DNA from: Nectonema munidae
Taxonomy: Eukaryota > Nematomorpha > Nectonematoida > Nectonematidae
NCBI GenBank assembly: GCA_030549495.1
Contig: JAUIRK010000947.1
Location: 1 to 64,000 of the forward strand
DNA length: 64,000 nt
Direction of reading: 5' to 3'
Positions 38,365 through 48,939 of the stretch are shown in pieces. Made by a program: the position numbers and the translations under genes. Position 1 is the first letter of the stretch. Each line of letters begins with the position of its first letter. The notes under the pieces were generated by a model, which was given only the letters and a program-made list of their open reading frames with translations, searched no databases and had not been told where the DNA came from.

Positions 38365-38684
38365 TTGGAAAAAGACGAACTTAAACTGAAAAGAGAAGAA
38401 CTTAAACGTAAAAGGACAAAATTAAAATGCAAAAGGACAAACTTAAAACGGAATAGGATAAACATAAAGTAAGAATGGAACGCAAAATTTCAATATTTGA
38501 ACACTTTTCCCTTGCTCTACGAGTTAAATTTCGGAAAAAGAAACTTGTATTAGTTACAACTAAGTATAAACTTGTTGAAAATGTTAGAAAAATTACTGAT
38601 AATAGTGATCCATGTACTAATGGAGAGGATATGAGCAGTTTAATTCTTGATATTCAGTGCTATTTGGAAGTAAATTTACGTTGA
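38365..38684 (+). pseudogene. 21-bp tandem repeat encoding heptads, with short downstream frame
   Basis: About five copies of a 21-bp unit (AAAAGGACAAACTTAAAACGG and variants, 38,369-38,470) encode a heptad series DELKL-KREELKR-KRTKLKC, which would form a charged coiled coil. A partial inverted copy lies at 38,262-38,290. After a frame change a 69-codon frame follows (MERKISIFEHFSLAL to a TGA at 38,684). Such Lys/Glu heptads followed by a short tail are common at the end of Myb/SANT-like transposon proteins, but I do not recognise this one. Confidence 0.35.
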
Positions 38685-40144
38685 CAAAAAGAAATAATAG
38701 ATGGCGTTAATTTTTTTGCAAAATTTTCCGTTCTGATTGCAATAAAAGACAAAGTAAAAAAATAATTTTTTGATAATATTTAAAGGAGGTATTTCACAAA
38801 AAAGTAAAAATTTATGATTTTCTCATGTAAAAAATTTGAGAGCTTTACGGCTAACTATGAGATTTTAAAATGGAAAAAACTCTATTCTACCTTTGTTATA
38901 TAAAATATTGGAAAAAAGTATATAAATTCATCACGTGTTAATTATTGGTAATAAAAGTTGTCTGACCTTACATAAAAGCACATTTTGCAAAAGGAAAAAC
39001 AATTTTATTGTAAAACTTAGCCTATGATAAGTACAAAGAGTAAAGCTTTCCAAAGATACCATTTTCAATTAAAAAATTGCAATCTTCACATTATGCTGTT
39101 AACAAAAAATGGTCGCTTTTTTTTACTAAAATTTAGACCAAATTTTTCGAAGTAAAGTCCAATTATCAAAAAAATTAAAAAGTTTTTACAAAAATACATT
39201 ATTCTAGCGTATACAGCAAACGATAAGTTTTCAAATGAGATATATATATATATCATGGAAAAGAAATATTGAAAAACAGTTTAATTTTTTCTTCAAAACA
39301 AATAATTAAAAATTTCCAAAAAAATCTTCATAATAGTATTATGACGTATTAGTAGTATTATTATATATTACATAAACATTTCAACCAATCATATTGTTTT
39401 CATTAAATAAAACCGCAATTTTAAAGTTAAGTGGTTTGAACTTTTGAATAGAATTTTTAAAATGGTTCGTTTAATATGTATGCAAAATATTTTTATTTTA
39501 AATATGCATTTTACGATTTTTATATTTAAATATATAATAAGATGTGACAAGTTGTCTCCCCGGAGATATTTTCAGATCTGATAAATAATTTTTTAAAATA
39601 TGAACTGTTTGAACAGAAAGATAAATATATAAATTTATATTTTATTTCACCATAGTTTTATTTTTCTTGCAAATGTAGGAAGGTGTTCTTTTATTTGACG
39701 ATAGTGGTCTTTCTTCGGTGTTCCACACAGTACTGATAGATCTAACATGCTTCCTCCTCCCATTTAGAACCGAACAAAACAGACGAGATTAGTAATTCCT
39801 ATTTAATTTCATTTAAAGTAAGAATTCGTCTGCGATCCCTTTGGGGACATTGGTCTTAAATGGGTAGAAAACAAAAGCCTAGAAAAACAAAATTTTCTCT
39901 TAAATATATGAAATTCATTTGTTTTTTATAGTCTATATAAAAGTATGATAATTCTAGGTGTAAACAAATCTAGGTACTTATGGGTTATCTTATCTCCCCC
40001 TCCCCCCACTCTAAAAAATTTTTTTTTTTAATTTTATTTGAATTTAAATGATGAGTAAAAATAATAAATTACTTGTTTAAACAGGAGTCCAATACAAACT
40101 AATGTGTTTAAGTATTGTTTCAAAAGGATCTAAACCTTTATTTT
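38685..40144. other. No gene seen; scattered repeat pieces
   Basis: A+T-rich. A TTTATATTTAAATATATAATAAG block near 39,518-39,541 also occurs at 34,718-34,745, beside the left long inverted repeat. The region from about 39,640 is probably the 3' flank of the transposon carrying the next gene. Confidence 0.4.
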
Positions 40145-40833
40145 TTATTTCCTCTCTCCACATGATTCACACATATACGAATCTAATAGATTTCTATGTG
40201 TGCCATTGTGTTTTTTATTTCCTTCTTTAGCACTTCTCCAAAGTCTTTCAATATTTTGAGTATGCGCTCCAGTACAAAGTTATGTGAATGGTTTACAATT
40301 GAATGAGTATATTCATTGGTAGAAAACATATTTCTGTATGCTCTCCAATCATCACTTATGATGTTAGTTCCAGGCCTTATGCTATCCTTTATTATTGGAG
40401 AGAGTGTTGTTGCTTTTCTGTCGGGAACAATAAACAGAAAACATTCTTTTGTCTCCCTGCAGATTCCTCCAAACACCCATTGTTGAGGAAATATACGTCC
40501 AACATGATTTTTTCTTTTGGTGAACACGCTTTCATCTATTTCTACCGTCATATTGGGTCCTCCAATCAGTCTAGGATTAGCTAGAAGATCCTGGGCACAC
40601 ATTTCTCTCAAATAGTTGTTCCAATCAATTACTGAGTTAGCCTTTATTTCTAATTCACGTTCACAAAATTTTATGCTTGACATGTTGTGTGCCCAGCAGT
40701 ATATAAACAATGCTGCTTTTCGAAAAGGTAAGCGAGAGTTTTCAAACCAATTATTTGTCCTCGCCCCTCTTTCTTCTCTACATGAACGAAATTTGCATTG
40801 CCATCTATTTTGTTTTCCAACACACAGTCTCAT
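40145..40833 (-). pseudogene. Merlin / IS1595-like (ISXO2-type DDE) transposase, frameshifted
   Basis: The frame from 40,833 holds WQCKFRSCREERG (zinc-ribbon remnant), a helix-turn-helix-like FCERELEIKANSVIDW, then TVEIDESVFTKRK with the first catalytic Asp, WVFGGICRETKECF and ISDDWRAY with the second Asp, ending the match at HSHNFV. The rest of the domain continues in another frame from about 40,270 (GAHTQNIERLWRSAK, holding the third acidic residue) to a stop at 40,145..40,147. One indel just after HSHNFV therefore separates the two parts. The N-terminus upstream also breaks (in-frame stop right before the ATG). Family call follows from the ISXO2-type block order; nearby flanks show no clear inverted repeats. 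Confidence 0.8.
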
Positions 40834-40899
40834 TTAATGACTCTTTCGACATTTTCTTTCTTGATGAAGAATTTCTTTCGATTGAAAAAACAAAATAGT

Positions 40900-42229
40900 T
40901 GAATTCTCATTTTTACAAATTTCACTTAATCGTAAAAAATTCATTATAATAAGTAAAACTAATAATCGTCTGCTTATAAAAATAGAAAATCAGATCAACT
41001 ATTTTAGTTGGCAAAATATCGTCTGCTTACTCAAAAAATATTATATAGTGTAACTATTGAAAATCATACAGAAAAAAAATAATAATTTTTTAATTTCCCC
41101 AAAAAACTAAAATCATCTGCCTTAAGTATAAAAAATTTCATTAAAAATGAAGGCGGGAGATGATTTCTCAAAATTCAAGTCTTCAAAGGGTTAATGTTGA
41201 TTTTTACGGCTTTGATGCAGGCCCGTAGCTAAGACTTTTCAATTGGGAGGGCTGCCCCCCCCCATGCCCTCGCTGGCTACGGGCCTGCTTTGATGATCCA
41301 AATTTTCAAGTATAATCGTCTGCTATCTTTTTCAATGTAATGTTTATATATTTAAAGGAGATGATTTTAATTTATAGGGATACTGGTGTCACACTGACTG
41401 TTGATTTTAAATTCGTGCAAAAATAAGTAAAGCAAAGTATTAACTTACGTTATAGTTCTATTGATATGACCCAACTCTCTGAGCTTTTTAATGTCATCAA
41501 CTTCAGAACAATTTTCACCTTTCTTTGAGTGATAGCATTCAATAAAAAAATAAAGTTTCAAAAGTATCACGCAGACATCACCAAATATATTTGCTAGCAA
41601 ATGCAGCATGAATATTTTTACAAATTTTATCAAACAAATTCAAAAAAATTCTTCAACGTTTAATGAGCAGAGACGACTATTATCGACTTTATATCGTTTC
41701 CGTTTATTAATGATTTTTAAAACAAATGTCTACTTTACCTCAGGTATCATCTGATTATATTGGGGTTGTTAGCAGATGAATTACAAATAAATGAATAAGA
41801 AAACATTAAAAAATTCGGTTTAAAATACAGTCGAAATCCGTTTAAAATTAATCGAGTAGCGGGTGACTAAATTGAGCTAAATTCATTTCCGCACAAATAT
41901 AATATTCAAAATCGGTTAACAAATAAAATCAATTAATTAAATGTAGACGTTGTTAATAGTATACTTATTGAATGATGAAAAATAGATGGATTTTTGTCTA
42001 AAGATCAAAATAACCTTATGGATATTATATAAATTTTACATCAATAATGTTATACAAATAGAAATTGCCTACCATATTTTATCAGTGGCGGATTTTGAAT
42101 AAAAGACAAGTATAATACTTTAGGAAAGCTTATGTATGCAAAATGTTCAAATCAAAAAATATTTATTCTTAATATATCGTTGGCTCCCGTTACATTTAGA
42201 ATAGAAAGATAAACCTAGTCTCTCATTTT
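40900..42229. other. No gene seen; recurring ATCGTCTGC motif
   Basis: ATCGTCTGC or a close variant occurs near 40,964, 41,019, 41,112, 41,314 and, on the other side of the Merlin gene, near 39,825. This may be the subterminal repeat of the Merlin element or chance clustering. The short frames here lack recognisable domains. Confidence 0.35.
41218..41287. mobile_element. 70-bp hAT-like palindromic micro-element
   Basis: CAGGCCCGTAGC at the left and GCTACGGGCCTG at the right form a perfect 12-bp inverted repeat, flanked on both sides by CTTTGATG (41,210..41,217 and 41,288..41,295). A start with CAGG and an 8-bp duplication are hAT hallmarks. The interior includes a run of nine C. It is far too short to code and must move, if at all, with help. 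Confidence 0.75.
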
Positions 42230-42885
42230 TTTTCAAATAATGCCAAGTAATTGCCAATTAAAAATAATAAATATTTTTTGATTTGAAAATTTTTCGATTC
42301 TTTGATTACAGAATTTTATTTTTATTATTTGACAAATATATTATTTAAAATCGTGCAAATTGCAAAATATAAGTAATAACTTTTGCAACATCGTATGAGG
42401 TAGCAAAATATGAACAGAAAGTTTCATATTTTTTGATTTTTAAAGAATATTTTTCGATTCTTTTATTACACAATTTTATTTTAATTATTTGACAAATATA
42501 ATATTTAAAATAACTTTTCTAACATCGTCTCCCCGAATGAGGTATATCAAATCTTACATCTAGCAAAATATGAACAGAAAGTTGAACATTGTCGCCCTAG
42601 TCATTTGTACATGGAATAGAAACCATCGTAGTATACAGGTTGGAGATGAATCATGGTAGTATACAGGTTGGAGATGACACACAAGTTGTCTACCCGCGTT
42701 CAACCGTAAGGTTATGAGAATATATCATTACATAACAGAGAAGAGTTTCCTAAATCTCTTCATACTGAAAAAATATTTCTTCAAATATATTATTAATATT
42801 TTAAAGAATCTCGCATTATATAATTCAAATGTTGTGTGTGTATATGTCTGTGTGTGTATGTGAGTTTAAACAGGTCTGGCAAGAC
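42230..42885 (-). repeat. Right arm of the long inverted repeat, partly duplicated
   Basis: From 42,410 to 42,885 this is the inverted counterpart of 34,746..35,160 (CTAGTCATTTGTACATGG, GTATACAGGTTGGAGATGA twice, CCCGCGTTCAACC, and AGGTCTGGCAAGAC at the end). 42,230-42,410 is a diverged direct duplicate of the segment after it. A (GT)n-rich stretch lies at 42,832-42,872. Confidence 0.55.
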
Positions 42886-44223
42886 AAAAATATATAAAAA
42901 AAAATTGAACCAAAATATTTATGGTAAAATAAAGTTTATATTGTTATTCCGAATGATAAGAGAAATCTAAAATGTATAATACTTGTATATTTGTTGAATA
43001 TATGTGAAGTCATGTAGTATTAGATAAAAATATTCTTTTATTTTTCAATATAGGTCAATCTTCAACACCAGAAAAATAATGTTCCGAAAGAAGTAAAAAT
43101 AATTCTTTATTTTCTCTCATTGAAAATTTTTTATTTTCCCAACAATATAAATCTAATCTATAGATTTTGTATTGAATTGCAGATATTAATGAATACATAA
43201 CCTTTTTGCTTAAAATCTCCTTATTTACAGATCATTTATAAATATCGATTATATTATTTTCATTTTTATTATATTCTAGATTTTCTATTCACGACAAATG
43301 AAATTTAAAGTCACTAAATGTCAATCACAATTAAAAAACATGGACTTTCTCAAAGAATTTACTCTCATATTTCACCTTATTCTAATAAAAACTTTGTTAT
43401 GTTTCTTATTTTGTCAAATAACTTTTATATTTATGTACAGTCCAGAAGAAGCCAAAAAAATTTGGAAAGAAGAAAAAGATTCATTTGATTTTTCAAAGTA
43501 GACCTATTTTGGTGTTAATACATTTTTCATTAATAATAATTTGAACAAATGAAAACAATTTTCAAATTTTATATTTCTTTCTCATTTGAAAAACCTACAT
43601 AAAAATGAAAATTAAAAAAAATTCAAATTTTATTTTTTCAAAATAGGAATTACCTTGCAGCTCTTCACTATAACTTATGCAACGATAGTTGACATAAGAT
43701 TGACACAATTAAAAGCTTCCTTGAAATCTAAAAAATTTCTATAGTACTATTTTTTTCTAGTATAAGATTCAGAAATAGAGTGAAAAAAGAAATTATAGCA
43801 TCTTATGAAAAGCGATCAAATAATAATCCCATTTTGCAAGATGATAACAAACTGTGTTTGTTTATAAATTAGAAATTTTATTCAATATCATTACCTCAAA
43901 AATTTTGGCGAGTCGGTTTAATCAATTATATTTATAGGTTTAGAAACTGGGATGTCTTTAATTAACTTTAAAATCTCTGGAAAAATTCCATATTTAATTG
44001 AGCTATTGAAAATATGTAAAACAGGTCAAATGCATATTTATTGAAAATATGCAAACGATTGTCGCCATTTTATCCGTCGATATTAAGTCCATCGATATTA
44101 TGTCCTGCAACCATGAACAGCATGTTTGTAATCTATCAATCTACTTTATTTAAAAAAATCATTATATTTTAAGGCGACCATATCTACCTTGTAAATATAT
44201 TTTCTTCTTACTTACTCATGAAT
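42886..44223. other. A+T-rich stretch with possible isolated exons
   Basis: The first 130 bp repeat 61,365-61,510, so the transposon end may lie near 43,015. Downstream are good-looking acceptors: CAATATAG before a short frame GQSSTPEK-stop (43,052 on), and ATGTACAG before SPEEAKKIWKEEKDSF (to a TAG at 43,501). Either could be a terminal exon, but nothing ties them to copy 18 or to a known family. Confidence 0.25.
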
Positions 44224-44457
44224 TTACAGTGTGTATATTTGAAACATACGTATAAGATCGATATAAATCCATAAAGTTTTTTCAGAAAATCTGGAAAGAT
44301 ATTTCATTTTGATTGATTCGCATTTGTCGTTGCAAATATTCAATAGATCACTAGTTTCTAGGAATGCAATTACTAAATCAGATAGTTGTTGATGCATCAA
44401 AAGTATTGCAGAACTGCAAATGTTGATTTCGCCAGTGGTTGCCAACTCAACAAGCAA
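44224..44457 (-). CDS. Unrecognised frame, possible exon
   Basis: About 77 codons open on the minus strand, from an acceptor-like CTATAG just upstream to a TAA. It includes NICSSAILLMHQQLSDLV and RFSEKTLWIYIDLIRMF and has a more balanced amino-acid make-up than the Lys/Phe/Ile-rich noise frames around it. There is no ATG at its beginning, so it would be an internal or terminal exon. I do not recognise it, and the flanks show no partner exon. Confidence 0.25.
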   Translation of the reverse strand: MLVELATTGEINICSSAILLMHQQLSDLVIAFLETSDLLNICNDKCESIKMKYLSRFSEKTLWIYIDLIRMFQIYTL

Positions 44458-45283
44458 CTATAGTTTCTTTCAAAAATAGCGCCAAAATTAGTTACTATGC
44501 CCAAAGCTGAGCTATTTTTGATATTAAAATTATTCACTGAATCGTTCACCAAAACTAAATGTAAATTTCGATAATAAAAAAAAGATCTCTATCGCTAAAA
44601 GTAGATGATAAAATAGAAATAGCCAAATTTAGCAAGTTCTTTGCCAAATAAGCTATTTCGCTTATAGACAAGTGATGAATCTGTGACACTTTTGCGTAAT
44701 GACATTTAGACATTAAAAATAAAATTTCATTTTTTGTGTATTTTCAATAGATAAGAAGCTAATTGACTTCACGAATCAAAAAACTCAAAGCTTAACTTTA
44801 ATTTAGATTAAAATATTGAAAATTTTAAGTTTTCAGATTTCGACCAAATCTGGTAATCGAAATCTCATTTTGGTTAGGGATAAAATCTTATGTTACAAAT
44901 ATTTTAATGTATTAAAATTGATTGTGAATTGCCAAATAATTTCTATTTTTGCTAAACGTATAATGAGGGCGATTTTTTTTGACTTAAAAAAAAATTATTT
45001 TTTGACTTTATTTTTCACATTTTTGACTTTAAAACTTGAAAAAAACATAGGTAATAGGGAAAAAAAATTATGATGTTTAAAATAAAATAAAAATATTTAT
45101 AAATATTTGATAGCAAGAAATTTCTATCTTTTGCCAACAATTTTTTCAGTAAAATCTTTCCACTGCTACCGAAGTAGACTGATAATTTTGTAAAACTAGA
45201 TACATTGAAGGGGAAATATTTGGATTCTTAATTGTATTATTTTAGTAACATCTAATTATTCTTTGATACAGCATTCGTCTTTT
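44458..45283. other. No gene seen
   Basis: A+T-rich DNA. 44,970-45,020 has several TTTTTGACTT motifs, like the subterminal TTGACTTT repeats of the hAT elements at 56.0 and 61.6 kb, and an inverted counterpart lies just right of the next element (48,670-48,700). The TTAA element may therefore have landed in a hAT relic. Confidence 0.35.
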
Positions 45284-45326
45284 TTAACCCTATTAGTGCT
45301 GGGCAAAATTTGTCCGCTCAAGTGCT

Positions 45327-45347
45327 GGGGGGGGGGGGGGGGGGGGG
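45327..45347 (+). repeat. G21 homopolymer
   Basis: Twenty-one consecutive G within the left end of the TTAA element, followed by TAAAGTGCCCC. The right end has the corresponding GGGGGCGTAAAACGCCCC hairpin, so the run looks like an expansion of a GGGGG stem arm. Run length is likely unstable or mis-sequenced. Confidence 0.85.
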
Positions 45348-45449
45348 TAAAGTGCCCCTCCCCCTATTTTTCTCAGATATTAATAAGTTTTTATAAATAT
45401 TTTTAATATTATATATATATATCAAATATGCTGAATACCTGTCAAAAAA

Positions 45450-45990
45450 TTGATTTAAATGTGCAACTCATCTCAAAAAGAAACTTTTTATCTAAATAAT
45501 TATATAAAGTTTTTTACACATATATACCCATTTTCAAACATGCTGAATTCAGTGGTGATATTCATTATTTATGAAAATCAATCTAACCTATCAAAAAATT
45601 TATTTATATATGACAGCTCATTTCAAAAAGAAACGTTTTATCAAAGTAATTATTTTTTAAGCATGCGTAATTCAGTGGTGATATCCATTTTTATGAAAAT
45701 CAACCAAACCTGTCAAAAAATTGATTTATCTCAAAAAGAAACATTTTATCTGAATAATTATATAAAGTATTTTACACACATATACCCATTTTCAAGTACG
45801 CTGTGTTTACTGGTGATATTCCTTTTTTTTATTTTTATAAAAATCAGTCAAACCTGAAATTTAAATATGACAGCCCATGTCAAAATTAAAATTTTTATTC
45901 TTATAAAAAGTTTTTTATACATTTCAAGTATGTAGATTGTAGAATTTAATGGTGATGTTCATTTTTTATGAAATCAATAAAATCAATGTC
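45450..45990 (+). repeat. Minisatellite 1 inside the TTAA element
   Basis: Four to five imperfect copies of a unit of about 110-150 bp, each with TCAAAAAGAAAC, TTTATCTGAATAATTATATA, CATATACCCATTTTCAA and CAGTGGTGATATTC, ending in ATGAAAATCAAxCxAACCTGTCAAA. A 132-codon open frame over the first three copies is a by-product of repeat phase, not a gene. Confidence 0.7.
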
Positions 45991-47149
45991 AAATATATAA
46001 ACATAAAAATAACTTCTACTTGCAGTATTTCTCTAGTAATTATTTTCTTAATTTATTTAAACCAACTTTAGGTGTTTAATTCACTCAAAATGTTTCATTT
46101 GTCAGTAACTTATGCATCTCGATAGGACCTCCATCTTTTTGGCTACAGATTCGTTATCGGCTCGTAGTCTCTACGTCATATTATAATTTACAGTATGTAG
46201 TTTGCTATTCCTTCTATGATGACCCTTTCTTGGTAGGTCTTTTTTCATTAGAAATTTATATTCTTCAATGTGTGTTTGAAAATTTTTTTATAAGGATAAA
46301 ATTACTTTTTTCCTCTCAAAGCATTCTGATTAAAGAATCTTCTTGATGATCTTAAGCTTTTTTTATCAGTATCGTGTATTTTATCATCAGGCCTGAATAT
46401 TTGTAAACCAATCTCAGTTCAAAGGTTTTTTTTCTGGTGAATCATTCGTGATGTTCATTGTTCAATTACAAAAAGTTGTCCACGTTCTTCATCTAAAAAA
46501 TTATCTCTTTGACGCAAAAGGAAAAAGATGAACAAATTCAATATAAATTAAAAATATCTTGATAGTGACTAAATTCTCACATATTGGCATCTGTGCCATT
46601 TTTGATAAATCTGACCTATTCTAAATTTTCAGATTTCCTACCCATCTTAGCTAAATGTTAATTCTAATCCTAGATGATAAGCTATAGATTTAAATATTTT
46701 TCATTTGTAAAAGAGCAACTTCTTTTTCACAGTCAAAATCTTTTTTGAGGCACCTAATATTATATAATTAAACCACTTCCTAGTTCATTAGAACATGGTA
46801 GATCTTCCATTTAGTTAAGATACATATTTTTTTAATTATTTGTTTTGATCACATGTTCTTTTTTCAATTAGTTTTTAACTTGGTTCCTTCTCTCATACAA
46901 ATTTTCAAAAGATTTCATAATATGTTTGTTTTTTTTAATAAATATTTCATACTCAAGATGATTGAAGAAAGTATTATAAGCCAAAATATACAAAAGAAAA
47001 ACATATTTTTACTATATAGCTAATATAAAGCGATTTTTTGAAAAAAAATTATAGAACAGATTCAGGCATACATCACTAATTCAATTGCCACTTCGAGATA
47101 TTTTTTAACCGTATTAGACAAAATGGAGTAGAGAAATGAAATAGGCACA

Positions 47150-48240
47150 GTCGATTTGTCATAAAATCAGATATTTTATTTGAAAGAGATATTTTATTTT
47201 TTTGAAAATATTTTTGAAGATAGTATCTAGAATTAAACCCCAATCTGATTCAAGCTTTCAGATATTTTAAAACCATAAATGACAAGCTGAGTCCAAAAAT
47301 GAAATCAGTATCTTCCATTTAGCATAAAACAGATATTTTATTTAAATTTCAAAAATATTTCTGTAGAAATTAGACGTAAATCGATCATTTGATTACCAAT
47401 TTCAGACATTTAAAACCTTTAAATTCAGAAATTATCATGGTCGAATTGATATAAAAACATATATTTCATGTAAAATTAGAGAGAATATTTTGGGAAATGG
47501 TTTTCAGACATAAACCGTAAATTTGATTGACACTAGCAGTAAAACCTCTAAATGCGAAAACTGTGTTCAGAAATGAAACCATCATGATCTATTTGCTATA
47601 AAAACATATATTTCATGTAAAATTTGAATCAATACTTTTAGAAACAAATTTTAGAACTAAACGCAAATTTGATTGATACTTATAGGTATTTTCAAATCCA
47701 AACTGTAAAAATTGAGTCCATAAATGAAACTAGCATGGTTGATTTAGTATAAAAATATATATTTCATATAAAATTTCAGATATATTTGAAAAAAGTTTTT
47801 AAAACCGCATTTTTTATTGACGCTCGCAGATATTTTCAAAAAGCAAAAACTGAGCCCAGAAATATAACTAACATAAACGATTTGGTATAAAAACATATAT
47901 CTCATCGTAAAATTAGAATGAAGGTTTTTGGAGACAATTTTTAGAGGTAAACCGCAAATTTGATTAACACTTATAGGTATTTTCATCCTAAATGCTTAAA
48001 AAATGAGTCCAGAAATAAAATCAGCATGGCCGATTTTATATAACACATATTTTATGTAAAAATTTGAAGAAATGTTTTTGGAGACAATTTTTAGAAGTAA
48101 ACCGTAAATTTGATTAACAATTCTAGGTATTTTCAAATCCTAAATGAAAAAATGAGTCCAGAAATGAAAACAGCATGACTGATTTAGTATAAAAACATAT
48201 ATTTTATGTAAAATTTGAAGGTATATTTTATTAAATATAT
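47150..48240 (+). repeat. Minisatellite 2 inside the TTAA element
   Basis: About eight imperfect copies with a period near 143 bp. Landmarks are GAGTCCAGAAATGAAA (near 47,290, 47,570, 47,713, 47,853, 48,006 and 48,155), TAAAAACATATATTTCATG and AACCGCAAATTTGATTGAC. Copies are most alike near the right end. Confidence 0.75.
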
Positions 48241-48939
48241 TTTTGATCAATCAAAATTTTGATTTACATTTCCGAAAAAGTAGCCATGATTATTGAAAAA
48301 AAGAATATATATAAAGTGTTATGCGTTCCAAACTGTATATAATTTTAAATTGTCAGGGTATTGTATAATATAGATCCTAAGTTATAAGGTTAAGTACAGA
48401 TAATGTCAAAATTTTGCTGAAAAATAAAAAAAAATTATTTTGATTGACAGTTTTGGACATGAAGGGATCATTCAACTACCATGAAAATGGTTTCAAAAGA
48501 TGCAGCTAGCGATTTTAGGAAAAGTTACAAAATTTGAAGGGATATGATTTAGCCAATTTTCTACAATTAATTTTTTAGTGAAGGGGGGCGTTTTACGCCC
48601 CCAGCACTAATAGGGTTAAGAAATTAGGTAAGGTCATAAGGAATCAGCAAAAAATTCAAATAATGTGAGTTTTAAAGTCAAAAAAGTCAAAAAATTAATT
48701 TTGAGTTAAAAATTTTTTCTAAAACTCATATTTAGACTATTATTATTCATGTGAAATATTTAAAAAACGATGTCAGAGATTTTATTGATAAATTATATTT
48801 ATTTTTTAAATTAAAAAATTAATTTTTAAATTTTTTTTTTCAACTTTATCAATCCAGCATAACTTATGTTCCCTTTCATTTTAAAAAAATAGGTTTTTAC
48901 GTTATTTAGTATTTTATTTTTTTCTAATTTTCTGCTTTA

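Larger units (their letters stand above)
45288..48615. mobile_element. Non-autonomous TTAA (piggyBac-type) element, 3.3 kb
   Basis: CCCTATTAGTGCTGGG at 45,288..45,303 is matched exactly in reverse at 48,600..48,615, and each end is followed outward by TTAA (45,284..45,287 and 48,616..48,619). CCC ends and TTAA duplication are the piggyBac signature. The left end partly repeats its own terminus (AGTGCTGGG again at 45,321) before the G run. The interior has no transposase I can recognise; it is filled by two minisatellites and about 1.1 kb of A+T-rich sequence. Confidence 0.85.

Noticed and set aside
40303-40898. Plus-strand frames opposite the Merlin transposase
   Set aside because: Antisense shadows of conserved transposase blocks.
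43052-43080. Last exon of copy 18 at 43,052 (GQSSTPEK-stop)
   Set aside because: Phase fits, but there are no cysteines, no similarity to exon 3 and 8 kb of transposon DNA in between. Too weak to annotate as part of the gene.
45459-45857. 132-codon open frame
   Set aside because: It spans three copies of a minisatellite inside a TTAA element, and the repeated residues mirror the DNA repeat.
46100-46260. Possible transposase remnant on the minus strand (KKDLPRKGHH and onward)
   Set aside because: Short, with a stop, and without catalytic motifs or convincing resemblance to piggyBac.
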